Shown here: positions 1 through 9,248 of the stretch, piece by piece
How the letters are laid out: every line of letters begins with the position of its first letter
Position numbering within the stretch: the stretch's first letter is position 1
DNA from: an uncultured Treponema sp.
Lineage (GTDB): Bacteria > Spirochaetota > Spirochaetia > Treponematales > Treponemataceae
Direction: 5' to 3'
DNA length: 64,000 nucleotides
NCBI GenBank assembly: GCA_946186185.1
Contig: CAMHMJ010000015.1
Span: forward strand, 1 to 64,000
Program-made: the position numbers and the translations under genes
The notes under the pieces: generated by a model
Databases searched by the model: none
What the model was told of the DNA's origin: nothing
The model's input: only the letters and a program-made list of their open reading frames with translations

Positions 1-1007
1 TTCTTACTGAAGAATACATATGCCGACAAATCCTGCTTCCATGGATTTTTCATTAACTGCTGTATTATCATATTGCGCAGTTGCTGAGGAATTAAAATCT
101 CTCTTTCATCTCCGTTTTTTGGAGACTTAAGGCCGTCATATTTTCCCCATGAATGGCGGATATAGATTCTGTCGTCTCCGATGTCCTGGGCTCTCAGTGC
201 CGCAATTTCTCCCTGACGCATTCCTGTGTAGCTTGCAATAAGGCATGCAAGTTTTGCCGCATCATTTTTCCATTTTGCACCAAAAAGGGCTCTTGTCTCT
301 TCCATTGTGAGGATTGCCCTTTCTTTAGATTTTTCACAAGGTTTGATGATTCCGTCATAGCAGTTGATTTCAGTAAGCCCATGAAGAAAAGCCCATTTCA
401 TTGAAACAGTCATTGCATGAATAATTGATTTCACGGATTTAGGTGCAAGTTTCTGAGTTGATTCAACTTCGTAGATTTTGTTGATGTCGTTACGGGTTAT
501 TTCTCCGAGAAGTTTTCCTTCAATGATTGGTTTCCAATAATTGATTATGATACGGGTCATTTTATTGGAATGTTTCTTGTGGAATGATTTGCCTCTAAGA
601 TGCAGTTCCCGAATATATGGCGATTTGTCATAATCCCAGAACTCAAGAAGGTACTCCATTGCATCACGCGCAGCTTTAGTCTCAGTACGGATTGCGGACT
701 TGATGTAGTTGCGTTCTTTGAGAATGTTTATAATTTGATTGATTTCTGAATCAGAAAAATCATGTGTTTTAAGCTGATTCAAAATAGAAAGGGTATCAAG
801 AGAAGTTTTGATTTCAGATTTTTCTTTTCTTGAAACTCGTTTAGGGATAGCACCTGCTACAACCCATTCCATAACGACTTTTTCAGCCTCGGATTTGGAT
901 TCTTTTCCAGTGCTTTTGTTGTTAGAAAGACTTCCGTCTGAAAGTCTGATCTGCGCATACCAGTATGGCGAATTACGCATTTTGAACAACAAATAAGGTT
1001 TGTTCAT
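1..1007 (-). CDS. Tyrosine recombinase/phage-type integrase, C-terminus cut by window edge
   Basis: The open frame starts at the ATG at 1005-1007 and runs off the left edge, giving about 335 visible residues. The N-terminus (PYWYAQIRLSDG) looks like the short beta-rich arm-DNA-binding region of integrases. A core-binding helical region follows at about residues 100-220, with EITRNDINKIYE and KSIIHAMTVSMKWA. The catalytic domain begins with TGMRQGEIAALRAQDI, and Arg264 is the expected first catalytic residue. The later His-x-x-Arg and Tyr motifs would lie beyond the edge. It should perform site-specific DNA recombination for an integrated element, and it marks the 1-5 kb stretch as acquired DNA. 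The family is clear; which element it mobilises is not visible. Confidence 0.85.
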   Translation of the reverse strand, partial: MNKPYLLFKMRNSPYWYAQIRLSDGSLSNNKSTGKESKSEAEKVVMEWVVAGAIPKRVSRKEKSEIKTSLDTLSILNQLKTHDFSDSEINQIINILKERNYIKSAIRTETKAARDAMEYLLEFWDYDKSPYIRELHLRGKSFHKKHSNKMTRIIINYWKPIIEGKLLGEITRNDINKIYEVESTQKLAPKSVKSIIHAMTVSMKWAFLHGLTEINCYDGIIKPCEKSKERAILTMEETRALFGAKWKNDAAKLACLIASYTGMRQGEIAALRAQDIGDDRIYIRHSWGKYDGLKSPKNGDEREILIPQQLRNMIIQQLMKNPWKQDLSAYVFFSK

Positions 1008-1395
1008 ATAGGTCCTTATCTGGGCAGACAGGAACGCATAAATAATTTACAATATTATTAGGATTTTGTAAATGTTTTTCCCAAAGTCACTATTTTTTAC
1101 TTAAACTGCTTACTTAATATGCCATTTTCTTTTTTTTATGGTATAATTTAGTAAGCAATCTGACACTGTAATTCTTTATATATTAAGGAGTTACAGTATT
1201 CTTAGTCAAAACGAATATTTTTTTTACGAGGGGGCTTTTCGCACTTCCGCGCCTTCGCGCTCCATTCCTCACTCCGTTCGGAACGCCCAAGGGCGGTGCT
1301 ACAATCCCTCACGCGGAGGGGGAAAATTATAAACTAAAAAATCTTTTATCTATAACACATAAAAAAATATCTTTTATAAATTATTTTGCTTTTCA
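1008..1395. other. Intergenic stretch between integrase and ankyrin gene, with GC-rich repeat block
   Basis: No gene is seen. The part up to about 1225 is A/T-rich. From about 1228 to 1322 a GC-rich block appears abruptly (CCGTTCGGAACGCCCAAGGG is typical). It resembles other GC-rich intergenic blocks in the window, near 15640, 32880 and 38500. After it the sequence turns A/T-rich again towards the ankyrin gene. Confidence 0.5.
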
Positions 1396-3462
1396 TTAAA
1401 AATTCCAGCAATCACAATTGATATGTTGAACTATAATGTGATAACTAACCTCTCTCAATCTTAATATCTCATTACAATGATGACAATAAAAATCTCCATT
1501 TTCTTTTTCTGTTAGAATTGAACAATTTTCTTTATCCGTAGTATGTAAATCTAAAATATGCTGTTTAATTGAATTTAAAGAAATTGGTTTTCCACATATG
1601 ACACATATTTGTTTATCATCAGAAATAATAGCATCATCTATTACAGTCTTAAAATCTGATCTTAAATATTCATTATCACATTTAATAATCCTAATATCTA
1701 TCAAATCATTATTTGCAATGTCAATTGATTTTGTTAAAATATCATCCGTTATTATCAAATCATATTTTTCTTCAAAATTATTTTTTAACTCTTTTATAGA
1801 AATTAGCAATCCAATTTTTTTTCTCAAAAAAGAAATTCTCAAATATTTCGCAACTTCCTCATTTAATCTATCTGTTTTTTCTTTATTAATAGTCAAAATA
1901 TAGCAATCTTTATCCTTATTTTTCTCTCTAAAGTCTAAACCTCTTTCATCTAAGTATTCTTTCAGACATCCATAATAAGCAATATATTTCTGTTCCTGAG
2001 GAGATTGAAAACAAACAGGTAAATTCAACATTTTATTTTCAATATCGTCATAAATATAAGTGTTTGAATATATAACAAGAGAACCATCATCTAAAAGTTT
2101 TATTATTAAATCACTATACTCCATTCTTTTATTTATAACATCTACTAAAATAGTTTTATAACAGTTTACAAAATCATCAAATCGGTATTCGGTTCTAAAT
2201 TTTTGACTAATTTTTTCTCTTATTTCCGAATATGAAATATACTTAAGCTCTGTTGTCGAAGATAATAATCTATAATAAAAATCTTCTAATTGTTTTTGTG
2301 AGATCCCAATAAAAAAACAATCATCAAATACATAAATTGAAATGTCTTGAAAATTATTAGTTAACCAGACATTTTTTATATAATCAAAATCTAAATTTAT
2401 ATTAAATTTTTTATAAAATTCGTCTCTGAATGATAGTTTTTTTATATACCTTTCTTTATGTGCTGCTAAAAAATCTTTTAAAAAAGAATTAACTTCATCT
2501 ACTGTAGGAATTTTAACGATAGTTTTAGTTAAATAATCAATTCTTTTATTCTGTTTTATCTTGTAATACAATGCATCAAAACTCAGTTTAAAATGAAATT
2601 TTCCTTCAAATAATTCATTTAATTTAGATATCGACATTATAGGACCTGTACCCGTTTCCGAGAACAATTCTTCAAAAAAAATAAATACTTCATCATCACT
2701 TGGAATTCGCCTATATATTTTAGTGTTTTTATCATAACGCAATAATTGAGAATCACTTAATATATTAATTATTTTATCATTTTCTAACTCATATTTGTAT
2801 TTCTGCTTTAGTAACAAATTAAATTCTCGAACCGTTTTTTCTTCGCAAAAATTCATATTATAAATAATGTCTTCAAAAAATACTTTTTCCTCATAAGGAT
2901 TTAAGTGTTTTATATGATTTAAAAATTTTGAGAAGTATGTTTTTTTTTGCAAAAAATGATCTAACTCAATATCTTCATAACCTTTGTTATTAAGAAACTT
3001 ACGAATATTATCCGTACTTATAATATTTCCTGGTAATATGCTATTAATACTATTCTCTATAGCAATGAATATATTTATATATAATCGATTAGGACTAAAA
3101 AAATCGCCTTTCTTTGCACCAAACATTTCACAGGCAATATCATTCGCAGTACGTCCAAAAATATCACGCTTTTCTAAATTTGCGCCTTTTAATACGAGCA
3201 ATTTGCCTACATTTTTTGAATTATTATATGCAGCCTGCATCAAGGCTGTTTCTCCATCATCATTTCTTATATCTAAATACGCACCTAATTCCAAAAGCTT
3301 TTTAGCAATTTTTTTGTCATCATTTTCTGTTGCATACATTAATGGTGTCCAACCAACAGAATCTTTTATATTTACATCTGCACCAGATTCAACAAGCCGT
3401 TGTATTTCACTTAAATTTGAAGTTTTTACTGCATGAAACAAATCCTCTTCTGACTTAGTCAT
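1396..3462 (-). CDS. Ankyrin-repeat protein with internal winged-helix-like repeats and C-terminal zinc fingers
   Basis: This 688-residue protein has three recognisable ankyrin repeats at about residues 1-112 (SGADVNIKDSVGWTPLMYA, GETALMQAAYNN). The middle holds about five copies of a 30-residue motif of the form S-[IF]-x-x-[LF]-x4-[FK]-x-x-K-[FY]-x4-L-x-x-D, for example SISKLNELFEGKFHFKLSFD and SIKELKNNFEEKYDL. Each copy is spaced by strand-like segments such as RRIPSDDEVFIFF and VKIPTVDEVNSFL, which suggests tandem helix-turn-helix or winged-helix units. The C-terminus has two Cys2-His2-like fingers at about residues 620-640 and 658-680. GAGGTGAGAT precedes the ATG. The gene is strikingly A/T-rich compared with its neighbours and sits near the integrase, so recent transfer is likely. 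Its function is unknown; binding nucleic acid and protein is plausible. Confidence 0.7.
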   Translation of the reverse strand: MTKSEEDLFHAVKTSNLSEIQRLVESGADVNIKDSVGWTPLMYATENDDKKIAKKLLELGAYLDIRNDDGETALMQAAYNNSKNVGKLLVLKGANLEKRDIFGRTANDIACEMFGAKKGDFFSPNRLYINIFIAIENSINSILPGNIISTDNIRKFLNNKGYEDIELDHFLQKKTYFSKFLNHIKHLNPYEEKVFFEDIIYNMNFCEEKTVREFNLLLKQKYKYELENDKIINILSDSQLLRYDKNTKIYRRIPSDDEVFIFFEELFSETGTGPIMSISKLNELFEGKFHFKLSFDALYYKIKQNKRIDYLTKTIVKIPTVDEVNSFLKDFLAAHKERYIKKLSFRDEFYKKFNINLDFDYIKNVWLTNNFQDISIYVFDDCFFIGISQKQLEDFYYRLLSSTTELKYISYSEIREKISQKFRTEYRFDDFVNCYKTILVDVINKRMEYSDLIIKLLDDGSLVIYSNTYIYDDIENKMLNLPVCFQSPQEQKYIAYYGCLKEYLDERGLDFREKNKDKDCYILTINKEKTDRLNEEVAKYLRISFLRKKIGLLISIKELKNNFEEKYDLIITDDILTKSIDIANNDLIDIRIIKCDNEYLRSDFKTVIDDAIISDDKQICVICGKPISLNSIKQHILDLHTTDKENCSILTEKENGDFYCHHCNEILRLREVSYHIIVQHINCDCWNF

Positions 3463-3528
3463 ATCTCACCTCTGATTTTGAAATTGTCCTACATATATTT
3501 TGATATGATACACTCTAGTTTAAAAAAC

Positions 3529-3819
3529 TCAATTCTTATTTAACCAGCAAAACCCTTTATCCCAAATTACTTTTGTTTCAGAAACATTCTTACCAATCTC
3601 TTTATTCCAATCCCAACCAGGATTTGCTTTTTTGTAGTAACCAAACTGGTTACCTGGCATATTATCTATAAATTCACCTTTATCTGTTGTAATAACCTGC
3701 ATTGGAGTATGCCATCCAGGATTTAACGATTCCCCTTTTACAACCTTTACATACAATATCTTAAATGTTGTTTCATTCTGATTTACAAAATAATTTACCT
3801 GATCATTCTTTCTAAGCAT
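3529..3819 (-). CDS. Hypothetical protein, 96 residues
   Basis: I do not recognise the family. The start at 3819 (MLRKNDQVNYF) is chosen because AAAAGGAGAGAGGT directly precedes it; an upstream in-frame Met has no such site. The protein is rich in Trp, Asn and Lys (NPGWHTPMQV, KKANPGWDWNKEIG) with two similar NPGW motifs, so a small beta-rich fold is likely. It has no signal peptide or membrane helix and follows the ankyrin gene's upstream side on the same strand. It probably belongs to the same accessory block. Confidence 0.55.
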   Translation of the reverse strand: MLRKNDQVNYFVNQNETTFKILYVKVVKGESLNPGWHTPMQVITTDKGEFIDNMPGNQFGYYKKANPGWDWNKEIGKNVSETKVIWDKGFCWLNKN

Positions 3820-3971
3820 ACCTCTCTCCTTTTTGTAATTTTTATATTTCAATTATATGCCATAACCCAGCCCGTCACAAATAATTTTCCATAGTTTTTA
3901 AAATTTTATGGAAATAAATATTTCAGTTATAAAAATAATCCCTACATTTAGGTTTCATAAAAAAAATAAAA

Positions 3972-4349
3972 TTACACCCATTTCTCCCCCCTAGCAATAA
4001 ACGCACCATCCTCTTTCGTATAATAATTCACAATTATCTCACCATGATACCTCGTCACCGACCATTTTGCTCCCAGTTCCAGCATCTTTAATCTCGTTGC
4101 GTGGTTCAAAGCCGGGTTTGGGCTATACTGGTCTGCAGCAGGCGGCAAAAGTCCGTATTTCTTCAGTTCCGTTTTCAAAGCCTCCGCTTCATCCGTCATA
4201 AAATAAAGAATGTTCTCGCAATACACGGAAATAAGCTTATTCCCAACAGCGTATATCGGCGTTTCATATTTCCAAGGCTCTGCACCGATTTCAATAAGAT
4301 TAATATCCTTTATTCCAGGCACTAAAACCTCAACTTCTTTCTTAACCAT
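3972..4349 (-). CDS. Hypothetical protein, 125 residues
   Basis: The family is not recognised. GAGGTGAGTT lies just before the ATG and supports the start. The sequence (IEIGAEPWKYETPIYAVGNK, then an Ala/Glu/Leu helix, then LGAKWSVTRYHGEIIVNYY) looks like a soluble mixed alpha/beta protein with no signal peptide or membrane helix. It stands alone, with about 150 bases on each side before the next gene. It is probably a real but narrowly distributed gene of the accessory region. Confidence 0.5.
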   Translation of the reverse strand: MVKKEVEVLVPGIKDINLIEIGAEPWKYETPIYAVGNKLISVYCENILYFMTDEAEALKTELKKYGLLPPAADQYSPNPALNHATRLKMLELGAKWSVTRYHGEIIVNYYTKEDGAFIARGEKWV

Positions 4350-4503
4350 AACTCACCTCATAAAAAAATATTTCGACTCTGAGGAACGAATGTTCATCCG
4401 CCCACCTTCATCTGCCCTAACCACGCACAGTTCCCGCCATAACTCAATCCATATCAACCTCTCGCCGACTCCGCCTCCACATTCGGAAACCACACATCTC
4501 CCC

Positions 4504-4890
4504 CTACAAAATCCAGAACACCTCTTCCAGCAGAAAATGCACAAGAGACCCCACGGCTATCAGCCCCAGAATCCACATCGTAACCACATAACCTTTTGCC
4601 AGATCGCTCATTTCATGCCATTTCTGCTTGCTGATTGGCTTTTTGGGCGGCCGGGGATGGTAAGGGGACCTGTCAATCATATACTGAGTCTGATTATCCA
4701 CCATCAGCTGCACCGCCGGCGGGAGGGTCATATAGCAGGCAAGATACTGCTCCCGAACCGGGCAATTTTCGCAATCCGCCTGGGAGCAATGCTCCGACTC
4801 CATTTTCCGCCAGCAGTTAAAATTCGTCGTCGCAAGATTGTAAATGTACTTATCAAAGTTTTCCTCAAGAAACTGTTCCGAATATTCCAT
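4504..4890 (-). CDS. Hypothetical Cys-rich protein with one C-terminal membrane helix
   Basis: The start at 4890 (MEYSEQF) is chosen because AGGAGGTTTT precedes it. The 128-residue product has a soluble N-terminal part with a cysteine cluster (C-x8-C-x4-C-x2-C in the stretch CWRKMESEHCSQADCENC). A proline/arginine-rich linker (HPRPPKKP) follows, then a single hydrophobic helix close to the C-terminus (VTMWILGLIAVGSLVHFLL). This is the layout of a tail-anchored protein with a possible metal or iron-sulfur site facing the cytoplasm. It lies 57 bases downstream of a 25-residue membrane peptide on the same strand, so the two may be co-expressed. The function is unknown. Confidence 0.6.
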   Translation of the reverse strand: MEYSEQFLEENFDKYIYNLATTNFNCWRKMESEHCSQADCENCPVREQYLACYMTLPPAVQLMVDNQTQYMIDRSPYHPRPPKKPISKQKWHEMSDLAKGYVVTMWILGLIAVGSLVHFLLEEVFWIL

Positions 4891-4947
4891 AAAACCTCCT
4901 GTGCAAGCCCCCCCTTTGAGGGACTCAATTTTCCTTATCACCAGCCA

Positions 4948-5025
4948 TCACAACTCCAGAGCACATTTTATAAGCCACAAAAAAAACATTGCAAAAAGAC
5001 ACCCAAACATAATTGCCAAATCCAT
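4948..5025 (-). CDS. Small membrane peptide, 25 residues
   Basis: AGGAGGTTAGAT is followed by ATG at 5023-5025 and an open frame ending in TGA at 4948-4950. The product (MDLAIMFGCLFAMFFLWLIK plus CALEL) is almost entirely one hydrophobic helix with two cysteines. The strong ribosome binding site at correct spacing is the main evidence that it is translated. The next gene downstream encodes a Cys-rich tail-anchored protein, so a small two-component membrane complex is possible. No family is recognised. Confidence 0.5.
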   Translation of the reverse strand: MDLAIMFGCLFAMFFLWLIKCALEL

Positions 5026-5344
5026 ATCTAACCTCCTGAACTTCTCATCCCCCCTTCACCCCTGAACAAAATACCGCATCACCATTCCCAACGCACGGGA
5101 ACCGTTTTACAGCAAAACACCCCATTCACCCATCAAAGCTCATTTTTTTTTCTGGGGGCGATCTCTCTTCCCACTGGTGTTCCAGGGCTCGCTCATTCCG
5201 CTCGGTACAAAAAAAAATCCTGATGGCCACGATTCCTTAAAATCGAAACCATCAGGATTTTTTTTGCACTGCCGGCTTAGGGCCGGCACCCTTCCATACC
5301 AGCGCCCGGGCAATTCTTTCAGGCTCAGACGCTTTCACCCTCAC
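5026..5344. other. Intergenic stretch with GC-rich repeat block and terminator
   Basis: No gene is seen. The stretch contains C-rich sequence at 5040-5140, then a block at about 5155-5210 (GTGTTCCAGGGCTCGCTCATT) that resembles the block near 15660. A bidirectional terminator hairpin at 5211-5265 follows, and then another GC-rich palindrome (GCCGGCTTAGGGCCGGC) near 5273-5289. Confidence 0.55.
5211..5265. terminator. Bidirectional intrinsic terminator
   Basis: The arms ATCCTGATGG (5217-5226) and CCATCAGGAT (5249-5258) pair perfectly. The hairpin is flanked by an A run on the left and a T run on the right, so it can terminate on both strands. On the minus strand it would end transcripts from the split-barrel gene at 5345-5749. 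Confidence 0.75.
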
Positions 5345-5749
5345 TTAAAACTTCACCACTTTCGGAGCCGCAGTGAAACTTGCAATGGTTGCAGTTGCGT
5401 CCTTAAAATACAAAACTTCCGTATTATCGTCATCCGCAGAATACATTCTCTTCAAATCCGGATAATGCTCCAGCATGTCCGCCTTTGCTTCCCGGCGGTC
5501 GTCCCGCACAAGCTCTCCGCTCAGCCGGAGCCATCGTCCCGTTCCCCCGTCAAAACAACAGAGCTCCACCTTCGGATTTTTCTGGATCTGCTTAGAAACC
5601 GGTTTTACCTTTCCCGTCTGAATATAAAGCTTCCCCTCAAAAATATTAATCGTCCCAAAAGGCCGCACCCTAGGCTGCCCCTCTTCCACCGTAGCAAGAT
5701 AATAAGTCCCGCATTTTTTTATGAAATCGTATACTTCATTCAATTTCAT
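5345..5749 (-). CDS. Pyridoxamine 5'-phosphate oxidase-like FMN-binding split-barrel protein
   Basis: This small cytoplasmic flavoprotein of about 134 residues matches the split-barrel family: GTYYLATVEEGQPRVRPFG at the N-terminus, then KLYIQTGKVKPVSKQIQKNP and VELCCFDGG. Members reduce or bind diverse small molecules, and the substrate here cannot be read from sequence. The start is ambiguous. The ATG at 5749 sits only one base after AGGAGG, while an in-frame TTG two codons later has the ideal seven-base spacing. The gene is monocistronic and is followed by a bidirectional terminator. Confidence 0.75.
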   Translation of the reverse strand: MKLNEVYDFIKKCGTYYLATVEEGQPRVRPFGTINIFEGKLYIQTGKVKPVSKQIQKNPKVELCCFDGGTGRWLRLSGELVRDDRREAKADMLEHYPDLKRMYSADDDNTEVLYFKDATATIASFTAAPKVVKF

Positions 5750-5824
5750 GCCTCCTGTGTAATTCAAAATTTCAATTAATTAAATTTTCGACATTGATAT
5801 ATTACGGCTATAAACTCTTTTTTT

Positions 5825-7153
5825 CTACCACCAGTTAGCATTAAGTCTGAAAACATCGACAACAAGATTACAGAGATTTGGATTTTGAATAAGATGGATT
5901 GCAATATATCCGCTGATTGTAAAAATCAAAAGCAGCAAACTCTTTAGTTTTATAACCTTAGAATCAAAGCCCATAGAATATTGTATTGCCAGCAAAATCA
6001 AAGGAGTAAGAATAACAAACATCAGGAATTTATCAGGAATCAAAAATGTAGTTGCACCAAGAATGACTAACAGGAGAAATGATACAATTTTTCTGCTCGT
6101 CTTACAGGAAAGAATTATTATAATTTTAGTAAAAAGAGCAAACGCTCCTATAATAATTGCATATAAACCAGCCAGATATAAAACTTCCGGATCAACATCT
6201 GCAAAATCAGCTTTTATCAAAAGTGAAATTTTTAGATTTTCTGAAATATCTTTAAATGCTGTAAAAACATACTCTTGCGAAAGAATCTGCGGTTTCACGC
6301 AAAGCAAAACAAACAGCATAAAACTCAAATCCGCACACAAATCAAATAGGTGCCTGAAAAAATGCCCGATTTTTACAAAACCACCCTTAACTTTTGACGG
6401 CTTGTTTTCCTCTTTCTGAACCGTCTGTACACGCTCTGGCTCTTCCGCTTCAGCCTTCGCTTTTTCTTTTTCAACCTTCTGTTCTTTTGAAACTCTCACC
6501 CCTTTCTTAAGTTCAGATTTCTTCCCGCTTACCTTAGTTTTAACAGTTCCAATAAATCTGGAAAATTTGCCCTTCAACTGTAAAAAGGTTTCCGCTGCTA
6601 AATCTTTAGTTGCAAATATGGTAAACAGTGCAGAATAACTTTCGTCATCCTCATCAAAAGATTCCGTCTGGAGTGTCCCTGAAAAATAAAGCTTAAACGC
6701 ATTTTCAAGAAATGAAGCATTTTTCTGCCATAATTCCGGAGAAATGTTAGATACATTGGAACAAAGCTCAAAAGTGTAAGTCCGTAAATGTACTTCTGCA
6801 GTCTCCGTCTTTCCGTCAACACACAGAATTTCCTTTACTTTCAATACAACAGAATATTTATTTTCATCTGTAATCACAGAACATTCTTCAATCTTTGTAT
6901 TTCTAAGTGAAAGAAAACCACATTTTTTGTGCGAAACTTCATTTCCGTCCGCTTCAAACATTTTTACCGGATACTGATAGTACAAAGCCTTATCCGTAAA
7001 AACAAAACCGCACTTTCTTAAAGGAAGGGAAAACTGATTTCCGGCAAAAAAACAAATCCATAAAATTTCCTTTTCGGGAATACCGTAAATCTTTTTTATA
7101 CTAATGTGATTGGTTTTTGTAAATTTATTCTGAACGTGAAATCTCTGATTCAT
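5825..7153 (-). CDS. Hypothetical membrane protein with N-terminal soluble domain and C-terminal helices
   Basis: The family is not recognised. The 442-residue protein has a soluble N-terminal part (about residues 1-200, with LPLRKCGFVFTDKALYYQYP suggesting a beta-rich sensor or PH-like fold). A strongly charged Lys/Glu linker follows at about 210-255 (KEKAKAEAEEPERVQ). About five hydrophobic segments follow in the last 170 residues (for example YLAGLYAIIIGAFALF and KSLLLLIFTISGYIAIHLI). A TAGGAGCGGTT site precedes the ATG. The layout suggests a cytoplasmic domain tethered to a membrane module. It is divergent from the radical SAM gene. Confidence 0.6.
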   Translation of the reverse strand: MNQRFHVQNKFTKTNHISIKKIYGIPEKEILWICFFAGNQFSLPLRKCGFVFTDKALYYQYPVKMFEADGNEVSHKKCGFLSLRNTKIEECSVITDENKYSVVLKVKEILCVDGKTETAEVHLRTYTFELCSNVSNISPELWQKNASFLENAFKLYFSGTLQTESFDEDDESYSALFTIFATKDLAAETFLQLKGKFSRFIGTVKTKVSGKKSELKKGVRVSKEQKVEKEKAKAEAEEPERVQTVQKEENKPSKVKGGFVKIGHFFRHLFDLCADLSFMLFVLLCVKPQILSQEYVFTAFKDISENLKISLLIKADFADVDPEVLYLAGLYAIIIGAFALFTKIIIILSCKTSRKIVSFLLLVILGATTFLIPDKFLMFVILTPLILLAIQYSMGFDSKVIKLKSLLLLIFTISGYIAIHLIQNPNLCNLVVDVFRLNANWW

Positions 7154-7315
7154 AACCGCTCCTATGAGTTCAAATTATAAATCATAATATGGGATTGTAA
7201 AGAAAATCTCAGACGATTTAGAATTACCAACTACAGTTTTTCCTTCATTTGTGCTACTCTTTTAGAACACTCGCAGAGCCTTTTGTTCAACCTTAAACCT
7301 GACCGGAGAACCATA

Positions 7316-9247
7316 ATGCCTGAAATTCTTCTTGCCGCTGTAAATGCCCGCTTCAATCATACGAATATTGCCGTACGCACCATTGCGCTTTACTGCGGTT
7401 CCCGGGAAGAACCGGGACTGATTAATTTCAGCGAATGGACCATAAACCAGAACCTCAGCGATATTTTGCGGGGAATTGCAGAGCAGACCCCCAAGCTTCT
7501 CCTTTTTTCCACCTACATCTGGAACTCGGAAATCATTCAGAAGCTGATTCCGGAAATCAAGAAGGTTCTTCCGGACTGCGTAATCGGCTGCGGAGGACCG
7601 GAAGCGGGCTTTAATCCCAAGGGCTGGCTTTCAGAGCTCACGGCACTGGACTTTGTAATCAGCGGCGAAGGTGAAGAAAAAGTAAAAGAGATTGCGGAAC
7701 TGTACAGGAAAATTACGAAAGACGCCCACTCCCATAGTAAATCCGCCGGCACCCTGCAAAATGCCCTCCTTGCTTCCCCTGACTTCAGAAAAATCCCGGG
7801 ACTCTGGCTCAGAAATGAAACTTCCGCCGTCTCTTCAACGGAAAACCGGAAAAATAACTGCGCCGCAAACTTCAGCAATAGTCAGTCAGTTGAAGGAGGC
7901 TTCAAAAGCACACCAGATGACACCGCTCTCCCCCAGCCTTTTTTCTTCACCGGCGAGCGGCCCCTCATCTGCGACCTTTCCTCACTTCCTTTTCCTTACC
8001 CTGTAATTCAGGAGCCGGATAATAAAATTCACTACTACGAATCCAGCCGGGGCTGCCCCTTTTCCTGCGCCTACTGCATGTCCTCCCTGGACAAGCGGGT
8101 GCGGTTTATGCCCCTGGAACGGGTCTTTTCCGACCTGCAGCGGTTTTTAGACGCCAAAACTAAGCTTGTAAAATTCGTTGACCGCACCTACAACCTGCAG
8201 GAAGAGCGCTACCTTAAAATCTGGGAATACATCCTTCAGCACCACAACGGAATTACCATGTTCCATTTTGAAATTGAAGCGGAATTTTTAAGTCAGAAGG
8301 CGCTGGATTTTCTTCAGAAAGTACCGGCCGGAATCATGCAGTTTGAAATCGGAGTTCAGAGCGCAAACCCAAAAACCCTGGCTGCCGTAAACCGCTCCAC
8401 TGATACTCAAAAATTAAAGGCCAACATTCAGCGCATTCCCCGGACAATCCATACTCACCTGGATCTGATTGCCGGCCTTCCATTTGAAGGCCTGAAGTCC
8501 TTCGGCTCTTCCTTTGACTTTGTGATGAGTATGCATCCGGATGCCCTGCAGCTGGGATTTTTAAAAGTTCTCCACGGAACCCAGATGGAAGAATATTCAA
8601 AGGAAAACGGCTGGCAGTGGATGGAAAACCCGCCCTACGAAACCTTAAGCACGCCTTACCTTTCCTACGCTGACATTCTGTTCTTAAAAGACCTGGAAAA
8701 ACTCACCGACATTTACTGGAATTCCGGCCGCTTTTTCTTTTCCATGAAGCTGATTGAAAACCGGCTGGGCTTCTGGAACTTTTTCTGCCGGATGACACAG
8801 CTTACCCGCAAAAACTGCGCCCTTTTGAACGAGCACAAAATTGATTTCTGGTTTGAATTTCTGGCAGAACACCGGGAAGAATTATTTGAAGAAGTAGAAC
8901 TGTGGGCTGATTGCACAACTGAATCCCGTGCAGAACAACAACGCACTCAGCCACAAAACCTGCTTTCAGACCCAGAGCTTCTCTTTGAACTTCTGCGCTA
9001 CGACCTGATAAAATCTCAGAAAATCAACCGCTTTCCGGAATGGTATAAACGAAACTACAATGCAGAAGCCCACACCCAAAGCCTGAAAAACGCCTTCCCG
9101 GAAAGAAATATAAAAATGCTCTACGCTGCTTCCGATTTTGAAGAATTCCAGACGGATGTGCGGATGTGGGCCTGCAACATACCGCCTGAGCCAGTCCGCC
9201 AGCCCACAGGTCTTCTTATTTTATACCCGGATAAGATGCCGGAATAA
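7316..9247 (+). CDS. B12-binding radical SAM protein, DUF4080 type
   Basis: This 643-residue protein has an N-terminal cobalamin-binding-like domain (EILLAAVNARFNHTNIAVRT, later VIGCGGPEAGF). A radical SAM core follows with the cluster motif C247-x3-C251-x2-C254 in GCPFSCAYC. Further conserved core elements are FEIEAEFLS, QFEIGVQSANP and HLDLIAGLPFEG. The C-terminal third resembles DUF4080. Such enzymes use S-adenosylmethionine and often cobalamin for methyl transfer or radical chemistry; the substrate is unknown. The ATG at 7316 is preferred (GGAG upstream, and the product begins directly with the conserved domain). Residues of about 140-215 form a Ser/Ala-rich low-complexity insertion between domains. 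Confidence 0.85.
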   Translation: MPEILLAAVNARFNHTNIAVRTIALYCGSREEPGLINFSEWTINQNLSDILRGIAEQTPKLLLFSTYIWNSEIIQKLIPEIKKVLPDCVIGCGGPEAGFNPKGWLSELTALDFVISGEGEEKVKEIAELYRKITKDAHSHSKSAGTLQNALLASPDFRKIPGLWLRNETSAVSSTENRKNNCAANFSNSQSVEGGFKSTPDDTALPQPFFFTGERPLICDLSSLPFPYPVIQEPDNKIHYYESSRGCPFSCAYCMSSLDKRVRFMPLERVFSDLQRFLDAKTKLVKFVDRTYNLQEERYLKIWEYILQHHNGITMFHFEIEAEFLSQKALDFLQKVPAGIMQFEIGVQSANPKTLAAVNRSTDTQKLKANIQRIPRTIHTHLDLIAGLPFEGLKSFGSSFDFVMSMHPDALQLGFLKVLHGTQMEEYSKENGWQWMENPPYETLSTPYLSYADILFLKDLEKLTDIYWNSGRFFFSMKLIENRLGFWNFFCRMTQLTRKNCALLNEHKIDFWFEFLAEHREELFEEVELWADCTTESRAEQQRTQPQNLLSDPELLFELLRYDLIKSQKINRFPEWYKRNYNAEAHTQSLKNAFPERNIKMLYAASDFEEFQTDVRMWACNIPPEPVRQPTGLLILYPDKMPE

Positions 9248-9248
9248 C

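Noticed and set aside
4210-5031. Open frame of 273 codons on the plus strand
   Set aside because: It lies opposite three minus-strand frames that have good ribosome binding sites. Its product is Pro/His/Ser-rich without any recognisable domain or start site.
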